Part shown: positions 1-8,696 of the stretch, piece by piece
Numbering within the stretch: position 1 is the first letter of the stretch
Layout of the letters: each line of letters starts with the position of its first letter
Source: an uncultured Eubacteriales bacterium
Lineage (GTDB): Bacteria > Bacillota > Clostridia > Saccharofermentanales > UBA5734
Assembly (NCBI GenBank): GCA_903835065.1
Contig: CAILLO010000016.1
Span: 24,965-88,964 of the forward strand
Direction: 5' to 3'
DNA length: 64,000 bases
The notes under the pieces: generated by a model
Database searches by the model: none
What the model saw: only the letters and a program-made list of their open reading frames with translations
What the model was told of the DNA's origin: nothing
Program-made: the position numbers and the translations under genes

Positions 1-1
1 C

Positions 2-1477
2 GAAGCCGTCTCCTGCCTGCCCGACGCGAACTGCCGCGTCGCCCGCGTGCCGCTCGGCTTCGGCCTGCGGTCGCGGACGACCCTGACCGTCGGCCTGCAC
101 CTGCTGGCGCTGCTGGATGATCCGGAGCTCGAGGCGGTGCTGCACCACGAACTCGCGCATGTCGTCTCCCGCGACGTCGACACCGGACGGGGCCTGGTCC
201 GGGCCGTCTCCCGCTGGTCCCGCATCGCCGACGCGTGCCGACCGCGCGGGCTCATGGTCCAGTCGCTGCTCGCCGGGTTCGCCGCCGCCTACGTCGAAGC
301 GCTCGAAGCGCGCGCCGCCGCCGTCTCCCGCGAGCGCGAGCTCCTCGCCGACGCCGCGACCGTGCGCTCCGTGCCCGTCGGCGTGTTCGCGTCGGCCCTC
401 GTCAAGACCGCCCTGCTCGGCCACTTCGCGGCCCGGTTCGCCGGCGTCGGCCCCAACGACATCCGCGCGCTGCCCCAGCCCCCGAAGGACTACTTCACGT
501 TCTTCCACCGCGACTTCCGCGCCGCCGCCGCCCTGCACGCGTCCGCCTGGCAGGCCGCGCTCGCCCGGCGCGTCTCCCTCCGCACGGACACGCACCCGAG
601 CCTCGCCGAGCGCCTCGCGCGCCTCGGCGCCGACCCGCTCGCGCCGGTCGAATTCCCGCTGGGCGGGCGGTCCACCGCCGCCGAGTCGGGCCGCATCGTC
701 GCCACATTCGACGCGCACCTCCACGACAAGCTCGAGCCGAACTGGCAGGAGATCCGCGATTCCTACCTGCGCAGCCTCGACGCAACGAAGGCGCCACCCC
801 GTCCCGACGCCCCCGACCCCGGCCCCGCACTGGCGTATGGGCTCGCCCTCGAGGAGATCGGCCGCCACGACGAGGCGCTGGCCTTCTTCGAGAATCTCCT
901 CGTCCGCTTCCCCGAACACCCGGCCGTCCTCTTCCGCGTCGGCGTCCTGCGCCTGCATCGGGACGACCCGGCCGGAATCGAACCGCTCCAGGCGGCCCTC
1001 GAGCGCAGCCCCCTCGCCGCCGAGGACGGGCTGGCGACGCTCGACGGCTTCCTGCTCGCGAACGGCCTGCTGGACCGCCGCGAGGCGCTGCGGCCCTGGA
1101 CCGGGGCGCTCCGGGCGAAGGCCGCCCTGCAGCGCGCCGACCTCGAGGAAATCCACCCCGCCGATGCCTTCCTGCCGCACGGGCTCGACCCGCAGGCGCT
1201 CGAACGGCTGCGCGAGGGGCTCGAGCGCAACGCATCGGTCAAGCAGGCCTTCCTCGTGCGCAAGCCGCTCCGGAACCTGCCGGGCACGATGCTCGTCCTC
1301 GGCGTCCTCCCGGCGACCCGCGCTCCGGTCGACGGCCGCCCGGTCCAGGCCCTGATCGACCCGCTCGCAGATCATACCTTCCTGTTCGACATCCGCTCGG
1401 ACGGCTTCCGTTTCACCCGTCCGATCTCCAACGTGCCCGGCTCCGAGATCTTCCGGAGGGTCAAGGCGAAGAAATAG
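2..1477 (+). CDS. M48-family metallopeptidase with TPR-like C-terminal region, 5'-truncated by window edge
   Basis: Frame is open from base 2; HELAHVVSRDVD contains HExxH; later region (YGLALEEIGRHDEALAFFENLLVRFPEHPAVLFRVGVLRL) reads as TPR-like. Confidence 0.75.
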   Translation, partial: EAVSCLPDANCRVARVPLGFGLRSRTTLTVGLHLLALLDDPELEAVLHHELAHVVSRDVDTGRGLVRAVSRWSRIADACRPRGLMVQSLLAGFAAAYVEALEARAAAVSRERELLADAATVRSVPVGVFASALVKTALLGHFAARFAGVGPNDIRALPQPPKDYFTFFHRDFRAAAALHASAWQAALARRVSLRTDTHPSLAERLARLGADPLAPVEFPLGGRSTAAESGRIVATFDAHLHDKLEPNWQEIRDSYLRSLDATKAPPRPDAPDPGPALAYGLALEEIGRHDEALAFFENLLVRFPEHPAVLFRVGVLRLHRDDPAGIEPLQAALERSPLAAEDGLATLDGFLLANGLLDRREALRPWTGALRAKAALQRADLEEIHPADAFLPHGLDPQALERLREGLERNASVKQAFLVRKPLRNLPGTMLVLGVLPATRAPVDGRPVQALIDPLADHTFLFDIRSDGFRFTRPISNVPGSEIFRRVKAKK

Positions 1478-1692
1478 AGGAGGGCGGCGGGCGCGCCGAA
1501 TCATGGTTCGCACAAGCCCTCGTCCGGTCTGCGAAAGGAGAGCCAGGAACGACATTCTTGCACGCTTGCCGCGCGACACAGCCCCCAATGCATCCTGCGA
1601 GCCTGCAGCGCGCGACGACCCGGCGCACACGGGAAGGTGGCGGAACGGTTCCTGCCCTTCAAGTGAAAGGGGTGGCATGATATGATTCCTCC

Positions 1693-2265
1693 ATGGATGA
1701 TCAAGCGCCGGTCTTCCTTGGCAATCCAGCGCTCGAGACGGAGCGTCTCCTCCTTCGACGGCTCTCGCTCGAGGATGCGGAAGCGGTCTACGCCTACGCA
1801 TCCGACCCCGAGGTCACCCGGTTCTTACTCTGGCCGACCCACGGGAGTCTGGACGACTCGCGCGCCTTCCTCCAGGCCACGCTCGACCGCTATGCGAGGG
1901 ACGAGTGCGGCGAGTGGGGCATCGCGCTGAAGGAGACCGGCCGGCTGATCGGCACGATCGGCATCGTGCAGGCGCACCCCGCGCGCGGCTGGTGCGAGAT
2001 CGGCTACGTGGTCGGCCGTCCGCACTGGCGCCTCGGCTATGCGCCCGAGGCCGTCCGCCGCGTGATCCGCTTCGCGTTCGAGGACATGCACCTCAACCGC
2101 GTCGAGGCGTGCCACAACGTGGAGAACGGCGCGTCCGGGCGGGTCATGGAGAAGGCCGGGATGGCCTGCGAGGGACTCCAGCGACAGAAGCTCTTCTGCA
2201 AGGGCGCCTTCTGGGATATCAGGCTGTACGCGATCCTGCGCGAGGACTTCGAGGGGACGCTGTAG
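1693..2265 (+). CDS. GNAT acetyltransferase, RimJ/RimL-like
   Basis: LETERLLLRRLSLEDAEAVYAYASDPEVTRFLLWP ... GYAPEAVRRVIRFAFEDMHLNRVEACHNVENGASGRVMEKAGM pattern. Confidence 0.88.
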   Translation: MDDQAPVFLGNPALETERLLLRRLSLEDAEAVYAYASDPEVTRFLLWPTHGSLDDSRAFLQATLDRYARDECGEWGIALKETGRLIGTIGIVQAHPARGWCEIGYVVGRPHWRLGYAPEAVRRVIRFAFEDMHLNRVEACHNVENGASGRVMEKAGMACEGLQRQKLFCKGAFWDIRLYAILREDFEGTL

Positions 2266-2298
2266 GCGAGGGCGGGCGGTGCACCGCGCCGCGCAGCC

Positions 2299-3240
2299 CT
2301 ACGGCCTCCAGACGATCCGGTCGAACTCGCGCAGCAGGCGCATGTTCCGGATGGCCAGGTCGGCCTTCCACCACTTCTCGCTGATCGCGAATTCGTTCGG
2401 GAACGCGCCCCAGGTCCACGGAATGTCCCACACGCCTTCCTTGTTGCGCGTCGATAGCAGGTAGTCGAGTTCCTGCTCCAGGACCGCCTCGTTGCCTGCA
2501 AGGAACGTACTGTCCGACGACCGCACGAACCACGACGGCCGGCACGTGTAGCCGGTCCACTTCGCCGGGTCGCGCTCGACCAGTTCGTCCGCCCGCCGGT
2601 GCGCCAGCGCCGCCGCCGCCTCCCACGCCACATCGTCCTTCCGCTCCGCCTCGTCGACCGCGTCGAGCAGGCGGATCATGCACTCCAGCGGGTGGAAGTC
2701 CAGGGGAGCCCCGTGCACGAACTCGTCGACCAGTCTGCGCGCGAAGTCCACGGTCTTCTGGTACTCGTCCGTCGTGCAGTCGTCGAAGCGCAGCAGGAAG
2801 CCGACCAGCAGGGCCGACGGGTTGAAGGCCGACCGCTCGGGGCTGTCCGATGTCGTGTTCCACCACGGCGCGCAGGGGTGCAGGTCGTTCGACGGCACGG
2901 TCAGGCGCCACCGCCCGTCCGTCCCTCGGTCGCAGCCGCTGTGCAGGTAGCGCAGCATGCCCTGCACGACCGGGTGCTCCGCGTCCTCGAACCCGAGCTC
3001 GTCCAGGATCGACACGGCCTGGCTCGTCTGCAGCGGCGAGGAGTCCGGGTTCCACGAATCCGGCTCCAGCGCGTGCCCGAACCCGCCGTCCGGGTTCTGG
3101 TAGGCGGCGAGTGCCTTGACCACGTCGTCCTTTCGGCGCTCCTCGAAGTGGAAGCGCCATCTCGCGAAGTCCAGCGGCCGCGCGCTGCGGTGGAGCCATC
3201 CCTGGATGCGGTCGAACTCGTCGGTCGGAAGTTCTCTCAT
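2299..3240 (-). CDS. Prenyltransferase/squalene-cyclase-repeat-like alpha/alpha-toroid protein, function unknown
   Basis: AYQNPDGGFGHALEPDSWNPDSSPLQTSQAVSILDELG resembles QW-type repeats; probable start MRELPTDEF at 3240. Confidence 0.6.
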   Translation of the reverse strand: MRELPTDEFDRIQGWLHRSARPLDFARWRFHFEERRKDDVVKALAAYQNPDGGFGHALEPDSWNPDSSPLQTSQAVSILDELGFEDAEHPVVQGMLRYLHSGCDRGTDGRWRLTVPSNDLHPCAPWWNTTSDSPERSAFNPSALLVGFLLRFDDCTTDEYQKTVDFARRLVDEFVHGAPLDFHPLECMIRLLDAVDEAERKDDVAWEAAAALAHRRADELVERDPAKWTGYTCRPSWFVRSSDSTFLAGNEAVLEQELDYLLSTRNKEGVWDIPWTWGAFPNEFAISEKWWKADLAIRNMRLLREFDRIVWRP

Positions 3241-3365
3241 GGCCTTGTCCTCCAGATCCCGGGAGCACCGAAGAAAGGAATCCTGCCTCCATTGTAGCAC
3301 CGGCCCCGCAACCGCCGTAGAATGGCAGGGTACGGGAAACTCGAATTCCCCCTCCAGGAGGTCCC

Positions 3366-4478
3366 ATGACCACGAATGCCGCCCCCGCGCCCGCCACCGC
3401 CCCCGCGATCCTCCCCGACGGCCTCCGCATCCTCTCTCTCCGCGATACCCCCGAACGCCTCGATGAAGCCGCCGAGTACTTCTCCACCAAGTGGGGCATC
3501 GCCCGCGTCACCTACGAGGACAGTCTCGCGCACAGCCTCGCCGACGCGACCGACAGCCCGCTGCCTCGCTGGTACCTGCTGCTGAAGGGCGACCGCGTCA
3601 TCGGCTGCTTCGGCCTGATCGCCAACGACTTCACCAGCCGCTCGGACCTCTGGCCCTGGCTCTGCGCCCTCTTCATCGACCCCGACGAGCGCGGCCGCGC
3701 CTACGGCGCCCTCCTGATCGCCCACGCCCGCTCTGAAGCCGCCCGCCTCGGCTTCCCGAACATCTACCTCTCCACGGACCTCGTCGACTACTACGAAAAA
3801 TACGGCTGGCGCTTCCTCGGCACCTGCTACGGGCCATCCGGCGACCCCTCCCGCCTCTACGGCACGACGAGCGGAGGACCGGGCGTCCGCGCCTCGTCCG
3901 CCGCGCCCGGACCCACGGTCTCCGTTCCGCCCGTGGCGCTCGAGACCGACCGCCTGCGCCTCCGCCCCTTCCGCTCCGACGACTTCGAGGCGGTCCACCG
4001 CTACGCCGGAAGCCTCGACAATCTCCGCATGACCTCCTGGGGCCCCAACACCGAGGAGCAGACGCACGAATTCCTGCGCACCGCGCAGGCACGGCCCCTG
4101 CAGTCCCCCCGCCTCGACTTCGACTTCGCGGTCGAGCGCAAGGACACCGGCGAGCTGATCGGCGGCGTCGGCCTCACCCTCGACGATTCGGGCACCCAGG
4201 CCGAGATCGGCTGGACGCTGCGCCTCGACCAGCACCACCGGGGCTACGCCACCGAAGCCGCCCGCGCGCTGCTCCGCTTCGGCTTCGAGACGCACGCCCT
4301 GCACCGGATCCGGGCCACCACCCGCGCGGACAACGCCGGCTCATTCCGCGTCATGGAGCGCCTCGGCATGCGCCGCGAGGCCCTCCTGCTCCAGTCGCGA
4401 CCCGGCCGCCCCTGCGACCCGCTGCCCTGGTACGACGGCCTCCTGTACGCCATCCTCGACTCGGAGTGGCACCCGTGA
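3366..4478 (+). CDS. Tandem (two-domain) GNAT acetyltransferase
   Basis: N-terminal GNAT (LFIDPDERGRAYGALLIAHARSEAARLGFPNIYL) followed by RimJ/L-type domain (LETDRLRLRPFRSDDFEAVHRYAGS ... GYATEAARALLRFGFE); SD aggaggt before ATG. Confidence 0.85.
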   Translation: MTTNAAPAPATAPAILPDGLRILSLRDTPERLDEAAEYFSTKWGIARVTYEDSLAHSLADATDSPLPRWYLLLKGDRVIGCFGLIANDFTSRSDLWPWLCALFIDPDERGRAYGALLIAHARSEAARLGFPNIYLSTDLVDYYEKYGWRFLGTCYGPSGDPSRLYGTTSGGPGVRASSAAPGPTVSVPPVALETDRLRLRPFRSDDFEAVHRYAGSLDNLRMTSWGPNTEEQTHEFLRTAQARPLQSPRLDFDFAVERKDTGELIGGVGLTLDDSGTQAEIGWTLRLDQHHRGYATEAARALLRFGFETHALHRIRATTRADNAGSFRVMERLGMRREALLLQSRPGRPCDPLPWYDGLLYAILDSEWHP

Positions 4479-4518
4479 TCCGCTTCGAGTCAGGTGGAGC
4501 GGGAACAGGGGTGATGAA

Positions 4519-5763
4519 TCATTGCGGCGGCTTGCAGACGCTGCAGGGCGCCAGCCCCATGGTCTTCGCATCGGAGAGCGAAAGGGCGATCCTGGACTTC
4601 GACAGGTACTGGCAGCCATCGAGGTGGTACTTCATGCCGGTGGCCGTCCGATAGACCGTCGTCGTGGCGTCGACCGGCGCGGAAGTCACTGCCGGTTTCG
4701 TCGTGGGGTTCGCGACGGTCGTCCCGCCGCTTCCGTCGATGCTCGTGTCCTTGAAGGAGAACTGCAGGCTCGATCCGTCGCTCTTCACGACGATCGTGCC
4801 GTCCAGGTCCGTGCGGTGGACCTCCGCTCCGACTGCGGCGAGATTCGCCAGCGTGCCCGCCGTCGGGTGGCCGTAGGTGTTTCCGGCTCCGACGGAGATG
4901 ACCGCGTATTCCGGGGAGACGGCCTGGAGGAAGGCCGGGGTCGAGGAGGTGTCGGAGCCATGGTGGCCCACCTTCAGCACATCCGCCGTCAGGGTCGCCC
5001 CGGATGCCAGCATCTCCTGCTCGTCCAGGGCCTGCGCATCCCCGCAGAACAGGAAGGCGAAGCGACCGTAGGTCATCCGGATCACGATCGAGTATTCGTT
5101 GAGGTCCGGATAGGAAGCGCTCGCGGGGCTCAGCACGACGAAATGCGCGCTTCCCAGGTCGTAGGCCGCTCCGACCTTCGGTACCGTGATCTTCGCGCCC
5201 TTGGCCGCGATCGCGTCGAGCACGTCCTCGTACGTCGCCGTGTTGTTGGTGGCGTTCGGCAGGAGGATCCGGCCGATCCCGAAGGCGCTGATCACGGCGT
5301 CCAGTCCGCCGATATGGTCTTCGTGCGGGTGCGTGCCCACGACATAGTCGAGAGTCTTGACGCCCTGGCTCTTCAGATAGCCCACGACGCCGACCGAATC
5401 GTTGTTGTTGCCGGCGTCGATGAGCATGGCGTGGGAGCCGACCTGGATCAGGATGCTGTCCGCCTGCCCGACGTCCAGGAACTGCACGGTGAGAGAGTCC
5501 ACAGGCAGGACCGGCTCGGGCGACGGGGTCGGCTGCTGGGTCGGCGGCATCGTGGCCGTGGGTTCGAGCGTGGGGCCTTCGACGGTCGGCGCGGCGGTCG
5601 AGGTGGCGATTGCGGAGATCGTCGGTGAAGGCGTCCCGGTGCCGACCGGCAGGCAGCCCGTCAGGCCCGAAGCCAGGAGCGCGACGATCAGGAGAGGGAG
5701 AAGAAGACGGGGTCTCCCGAAGTCCACGGACCTCATGCCCGAACCTGGAGTCGTTTTCCGCAT
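4519..5763 (-). CDS. Secreted/lipoprotein metallo-beta-lactamase-fold protein (ComEC C-terminal-like) with C-terminal Cys motif
   Basis: LTVQFLDVGQADSILI..., THPHEDHIGG, GHHGSDTSS motifs; signal peptide ending in LTGC; C-terminal DGCQYLS...CSVC. Confidence 0.85.
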   Translation of the reverse strand: MRKTTPGSGMRSVDFGRPRLLLPLLIVALLASGLTGCLPVGTGTPSPTISAIATSTAAPTVEGPTLEPTATMPPTQQPTPSPEPVLPVDSLTVQFLDVGQADSILIQVGSHAMLIDAGNNNDSVGVVGYLKSQGVKTLDYVVGTHPHEDHIGGLDAVISAFGIGRILLPNATNNTATYEDVLDAIAAKGAKITVPKVGAAYDLGSAHFVVLSPASASYPDLNEYSIVIRMTYGRFAFLFCGDAQALDEQEMLASGATLTADVLKVGHHGSDTSSTPAFLQAVSPEYAVISVGAGNTYGHPTAGTLANLAAVGAEVHRTDLDGTIVVKSDGSSLQFSFKDTSIDGSGGTTVANPTTKPAVTSAPVDATTTVYRTATGMKYHLDGCQYLSKSRIALSLSDAKTMGLAPCSVCKPPQ

Positions 5764-6083
5764 GGTCTGCAGCTCCTTCCAACCGAATCGAAACCAATAC
5801 TTTCATCATAGGGCTTGCGCGATTCCATTGATACGGCGGAAACGTGCCGTTCGCGCGGCCGAGGCGAGGAGGTCATGTCGCGCGGGCCATCGTACCGATC
5901 TTCCCCGAAAGCGCATGAAGGAGGGGCGGGTCCGCGAAATCCGACGAATCCGGGCCTGCGATAGGCACGCGCTCCATATATCCCGCCCCGCAAAGCATGT
6001 ATTATGGTGGAAAACCGTCATGCACGCCGCAGGACCGTTCGTTCCAGGTCGTCGCGCGCGCTGAGGCCGTTCCGGAAGAACGG

Positions 6084-6189
6084 CGCGATCCGCAAGGACG
6101 GCACGCACGAGACGCTGATCGAGAAGAACGGGAACTACGCCCGTCTTGACGACCTGCAGTTCGAGAACGGAAAGGAGACCCGGAGATGA
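6084..6189 (+). pseudogene. Remnant of an ABC exporter ATPase C-terminus
   Basis: ORF 6004-6189 contains KDGTHETLIEKNGNYARLDDLQFENG, matching the usual MsbA/LmrA-type C-terminal pattern (DGTHEELL.K.G.YARL..LQF); no Walker A, signature or Walker B sequence upstream. Confidence 0.6.
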
Positions 6190-6791
6190 AAGTGCTTTTG
6201 ATCAACGGCAGCCCGCATGCGAAGGGCTGCACATACACGGTGCTGCGCGAGGTCGCGGGGGAGCTCGAGAAGGAGAACATCGAGACCGAGTTCTTCCACG
6301 TCGGGATCCAGCCTATCCGCGGGTGCACGGGCTGCTACAGTTGCCGCAAGCCCGCGACGGCCGGCCGGTGCATCTATTCGGACGACCCGGTGAACTTCCT
6401 GGCCGAGAAGGCCGCCGCCGCGGACGGCATCGTCATCGGGTCGCCCGTCCACTACGCCGGGGCGTCCGGCGCCGTGACGTCGCTGCTCGACCGCATGTTC
6501 TTCTCCCACGCCGGCGCCTTCCGGTTCAAGCCGGGCGCGGTCGTGGCCAGCTGCCGCAGGGCCGGCTCGACCACCGCGCTCGACCAGCTGCAGAAGTACC
6601 TGACGATCTCCGAGATGCCGGTCGTGTCCTCGACATACTGGAACATGGTCCACGGGATGACCCCCGAAGACCTCGCCAAGGACGGCGAAGGCATGCGGAC
6701 GATGCGCAACCTGGGTCGGAACATGGCCTGGATGCTGAAGTGCATCGAAGCCGGGAAGGCGGCGGGGCTGGGCCTCCCCGAGCGGGAGTAG
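6186..6791 (+). CDS. Flavodoxin-fold NADPH-dependent FMN reductase / iron-sulfur-flavoprotein-like
   Basis: MKVLLINGSPHAKGCTYTVLREVAGELEKENIETEFFHVG and GCTGCYSC motifs. Confidence 0.88.
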   Translation: MKVLLINGSPHAKGCTYTVLREVAGELEKENIETEFFHVGIQPIRGCTGCYSCRKPATAGRCIYSDDPVNFLAEKAAAADGIVIGSPVHYAGASGAVTSLLDRMFFSHAGAFRFKPGAVVASCRRAGSTTALDQLQKYLTISEMPVVSSTYWNMVHGMTPEDLAKDGEGMRTMRNLGRNMAWMLKCIEAGKAAGLGLPERE

Positions 6792-6793
6792 CG

Positions 6794-7894
6794 CTAGGCC
6801 TCCGGTTCCCGGAGAATTTCCCTGACCTGCTCCGTTCGTTCGAAGAGCAGGCACCCGCCCGCGTGGTCGCCGCGGAGGACGCCGTCCCGCTCCAGTCGGC
6901 GGAACAGGGGCGAGTCGAGCGCGTCCAGCAGGCTCGCGCTCTTCAAGCTGGTGTCCGAGTACGGAGAGAACGGACAGGGCTCGGCGCCGCCTTCCGGGTT
7001 GATGTGGAAGAAGCCGCGCCCGGCCGCGAGACAGCCGTCCAGGTACCGCTCGTCGCCCGGGAAGGAGAGAAAGGGAACGCCCCGATGCTCCGACCGCAGC
7101 GCTTCGAGGCGCCCCTCGAGAAGACCGCGCTCGGCGTCGCCGGGGGCGAGCGGCACGGAGTCCGGCGCGACGGGGACGTACTCGATGAACAGGACCACCC
7201 CGCACCCGCGGGACAGCAGGTCCCGGATGAACCGATCGCTTGAAACGACCGCGAGATTCCGGGTCGTCACCGTGATGGAAGCGCCGAAGAGGATGCCTTT
7301 CCGCCGGAAGGCCTCCATGGAGGCCACGAGGAGTCCGTCGGTCCCGCTGCCGCGGCGCGCGTCGGTTTCCTCGCGGTCGCCTTCGAGGCTGAGAATCGGG
7401 ACGAGGTTCCGGTGGTGGTCGAAGAGGCGGATGGAATGCGGGTCCAGCAGGGTCCCGTTGGTGAAGACGGGGAAGACGACATCCGTCTCCAGGGCGGCCC
7501 TCTCGAGGACGTCCGGCCGCAGAAGGGGCTCTCCGCCGGCCAAAAGGACGAAGCCGATGCCGAGGGACCGGGCTTCCCGGAAGAGTTCGCCCCACCGGTC
7601 CGTGGACAGCGCGGCATCCTGCCGGGACTCGTGGCACGCGCGGTTGGCGCGGGCGTAGCACCCGGTGCAATAGAGGTTGCAGCGGTCCGTGATGCTCGCG
7701 ATCAGGAAGGACGGCACGTGGCGGCCCTGTGCGGCGAAGGTCGCCCGGATCCGGGTGGCGCGGCGCTGGATGCGGGAGGTCCGGAGCAGGAAGAGGAATT
7801 CTCTCGGATGCCGGACCGCGGCGCGCATCGCCGTTCGGACCAGCGCCCGGTTGGAGTCGGCGAGGTAGCGGGACAGGTCGAGTGATGCATCCAT
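6794..7894 (-). CDS. Radical SAM protein with C-terminal Cys region
   Basis: CNLYCTGCYARANRAC (CxxxCxxC), LAGGEPLLRPD; start MDASLDLSRYL at 7894. Confidence 0.88.
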   Translation of the reverse strand: MDASLDLSRYLADSNRALVRTAMRAAVRHPREFLFLLRTSRIQRRATRIRATFAAQGRHVPSFLIASITDRCNLYCTGCYARANRACHESRQDAALSTDRWGELFREARSLGIGFVLLAGGEPLLRPDVLERAALETDVVFPVFTNGTLLDPHSIRLFDHHRNLVPILSLEGDREETDARRGSGTDGLLVASMEAFRRKGILFGASITVTTRNLAVVSSDRFIRDLLSRGCGVVLFIEYVPVAPDSVPLAPGDAERGLLEGRLEALRSEHRGVPFLSFPGDERYLDGCLAAGRGFFHINPEGGAEPCPFSPYSDTSLKSASLLDALDSPLFRRLERDGVLRGDHAGGCLLFERTEQVREILREPEA

Positions 7895-7896
7895 CG

Positions 7897-8241
7897 CTAT
7901 GCGACCCCCAACCAGCCCAGCACCAGGGCGACGACCAGGACGACGCACGCGGCGACGAATCCGTACCGGGACAGGGCTCCGAGCATGCTTCTCATCCGGG
8001 GGCGCCGCTCGAGCAGGGCGCGCGAGACTTCGGCGGGCGTCCGTCCGTTGCGCGCCGGCGCCAGGTGGAAGTACATCACGGCGAAGATTCCGAGGACGAT
8101 GCCGAGGAGGAGCGTCGGGAGGTCCGACGGATAGCCCTTGGCTTCCGCGAGGTCGCGGACGAGCAGTGCGCACGTGCCGATATACAGCATGACGACGTAG
8201 AGGGTCGCGACGACGAACAGGACGGTCGGCAAGGTGTTCAC
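7897..8241 (-). CDS. Small membrane protein immediately upstream of radical SAM gene
   Basis: 114 aa with several hydrophobic stretches; stop abuts radical SAM start. Confidence 0.65.
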   Translation of the reverse strand: MNTLPTVLFVVATLYVVMLYIGTCALLVRDLAEAKGYPSDLPTLLLGIVLGIFAVMYFHLAPARNGRTPAEVSRALLERRPRMRSMLGALSRYGFVAACVVLVVALVLGWLGVA

Positions 8242-8377
8242 CTCCTCGGTGAAGTGGATTCCGTTCCATCAGCATAGAAGGTTCGCACCGGCATTTCAAT
8301 GGACGGCGAGGAGCGGATCGATGGTGAGGAGAGCGTGAACATACCGTTTTCGGGCATTCTCTTGAATCTTCGTTGCT

Positions 8378-8611
8378 TTGGAGTGGAAAATGGTGATATC
8401 CGTGTTCTTTCGGAATATCACCTTGAACGTGAAGAACGCGTTCGGCCTCGTCCTGAAGAGTCCCGTCTGGGGCGCGCAGTCCGACATCGCGGTCAACATC
8501 CTCGAGGACGCGACGAACTTCCATTCCGTGGACTGCTGCGCGGTCAAGACGAGCTACGACGCCGCGAAGGCCACGCTCGACGCGATCCGGGACAGCTTCA
8601 AGGTCAAGTAG
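8378..8611 (+). CDS. Small hypothetical protein (start uncertain)
   Basis: 77-aa ORF ...NILEDATNFHSVDCCAVKTSYDAAKATLDAIRDSFKVK; competing minus ORF 8296-8547 looks less protein-like. Confidence 0.4.
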   Translation: MEWKMVISVFFRNITLNVKNAFGLVLKSPVWGAQSDIAVNILEDATNFHSVDCCAVKTSYDAAKATLDAIRDSFKVK

Positions 8612-8696
8612 GCGAAGGCCGCAGGACCCGCCCTTGCATTCCCCGAATGGTAGAATCGAGGGAGCAAGGTCCCCGAGCGCCCTTCAGGAGGTCCCC

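Noticed and set aside
6794-8524. Extended 576-aa version of the radical SAM ORF
   Set aside because: The N-terminal extension lies over the 114-aa membrane protein gene in another frame; MDASLD at 7894 is the credible start.
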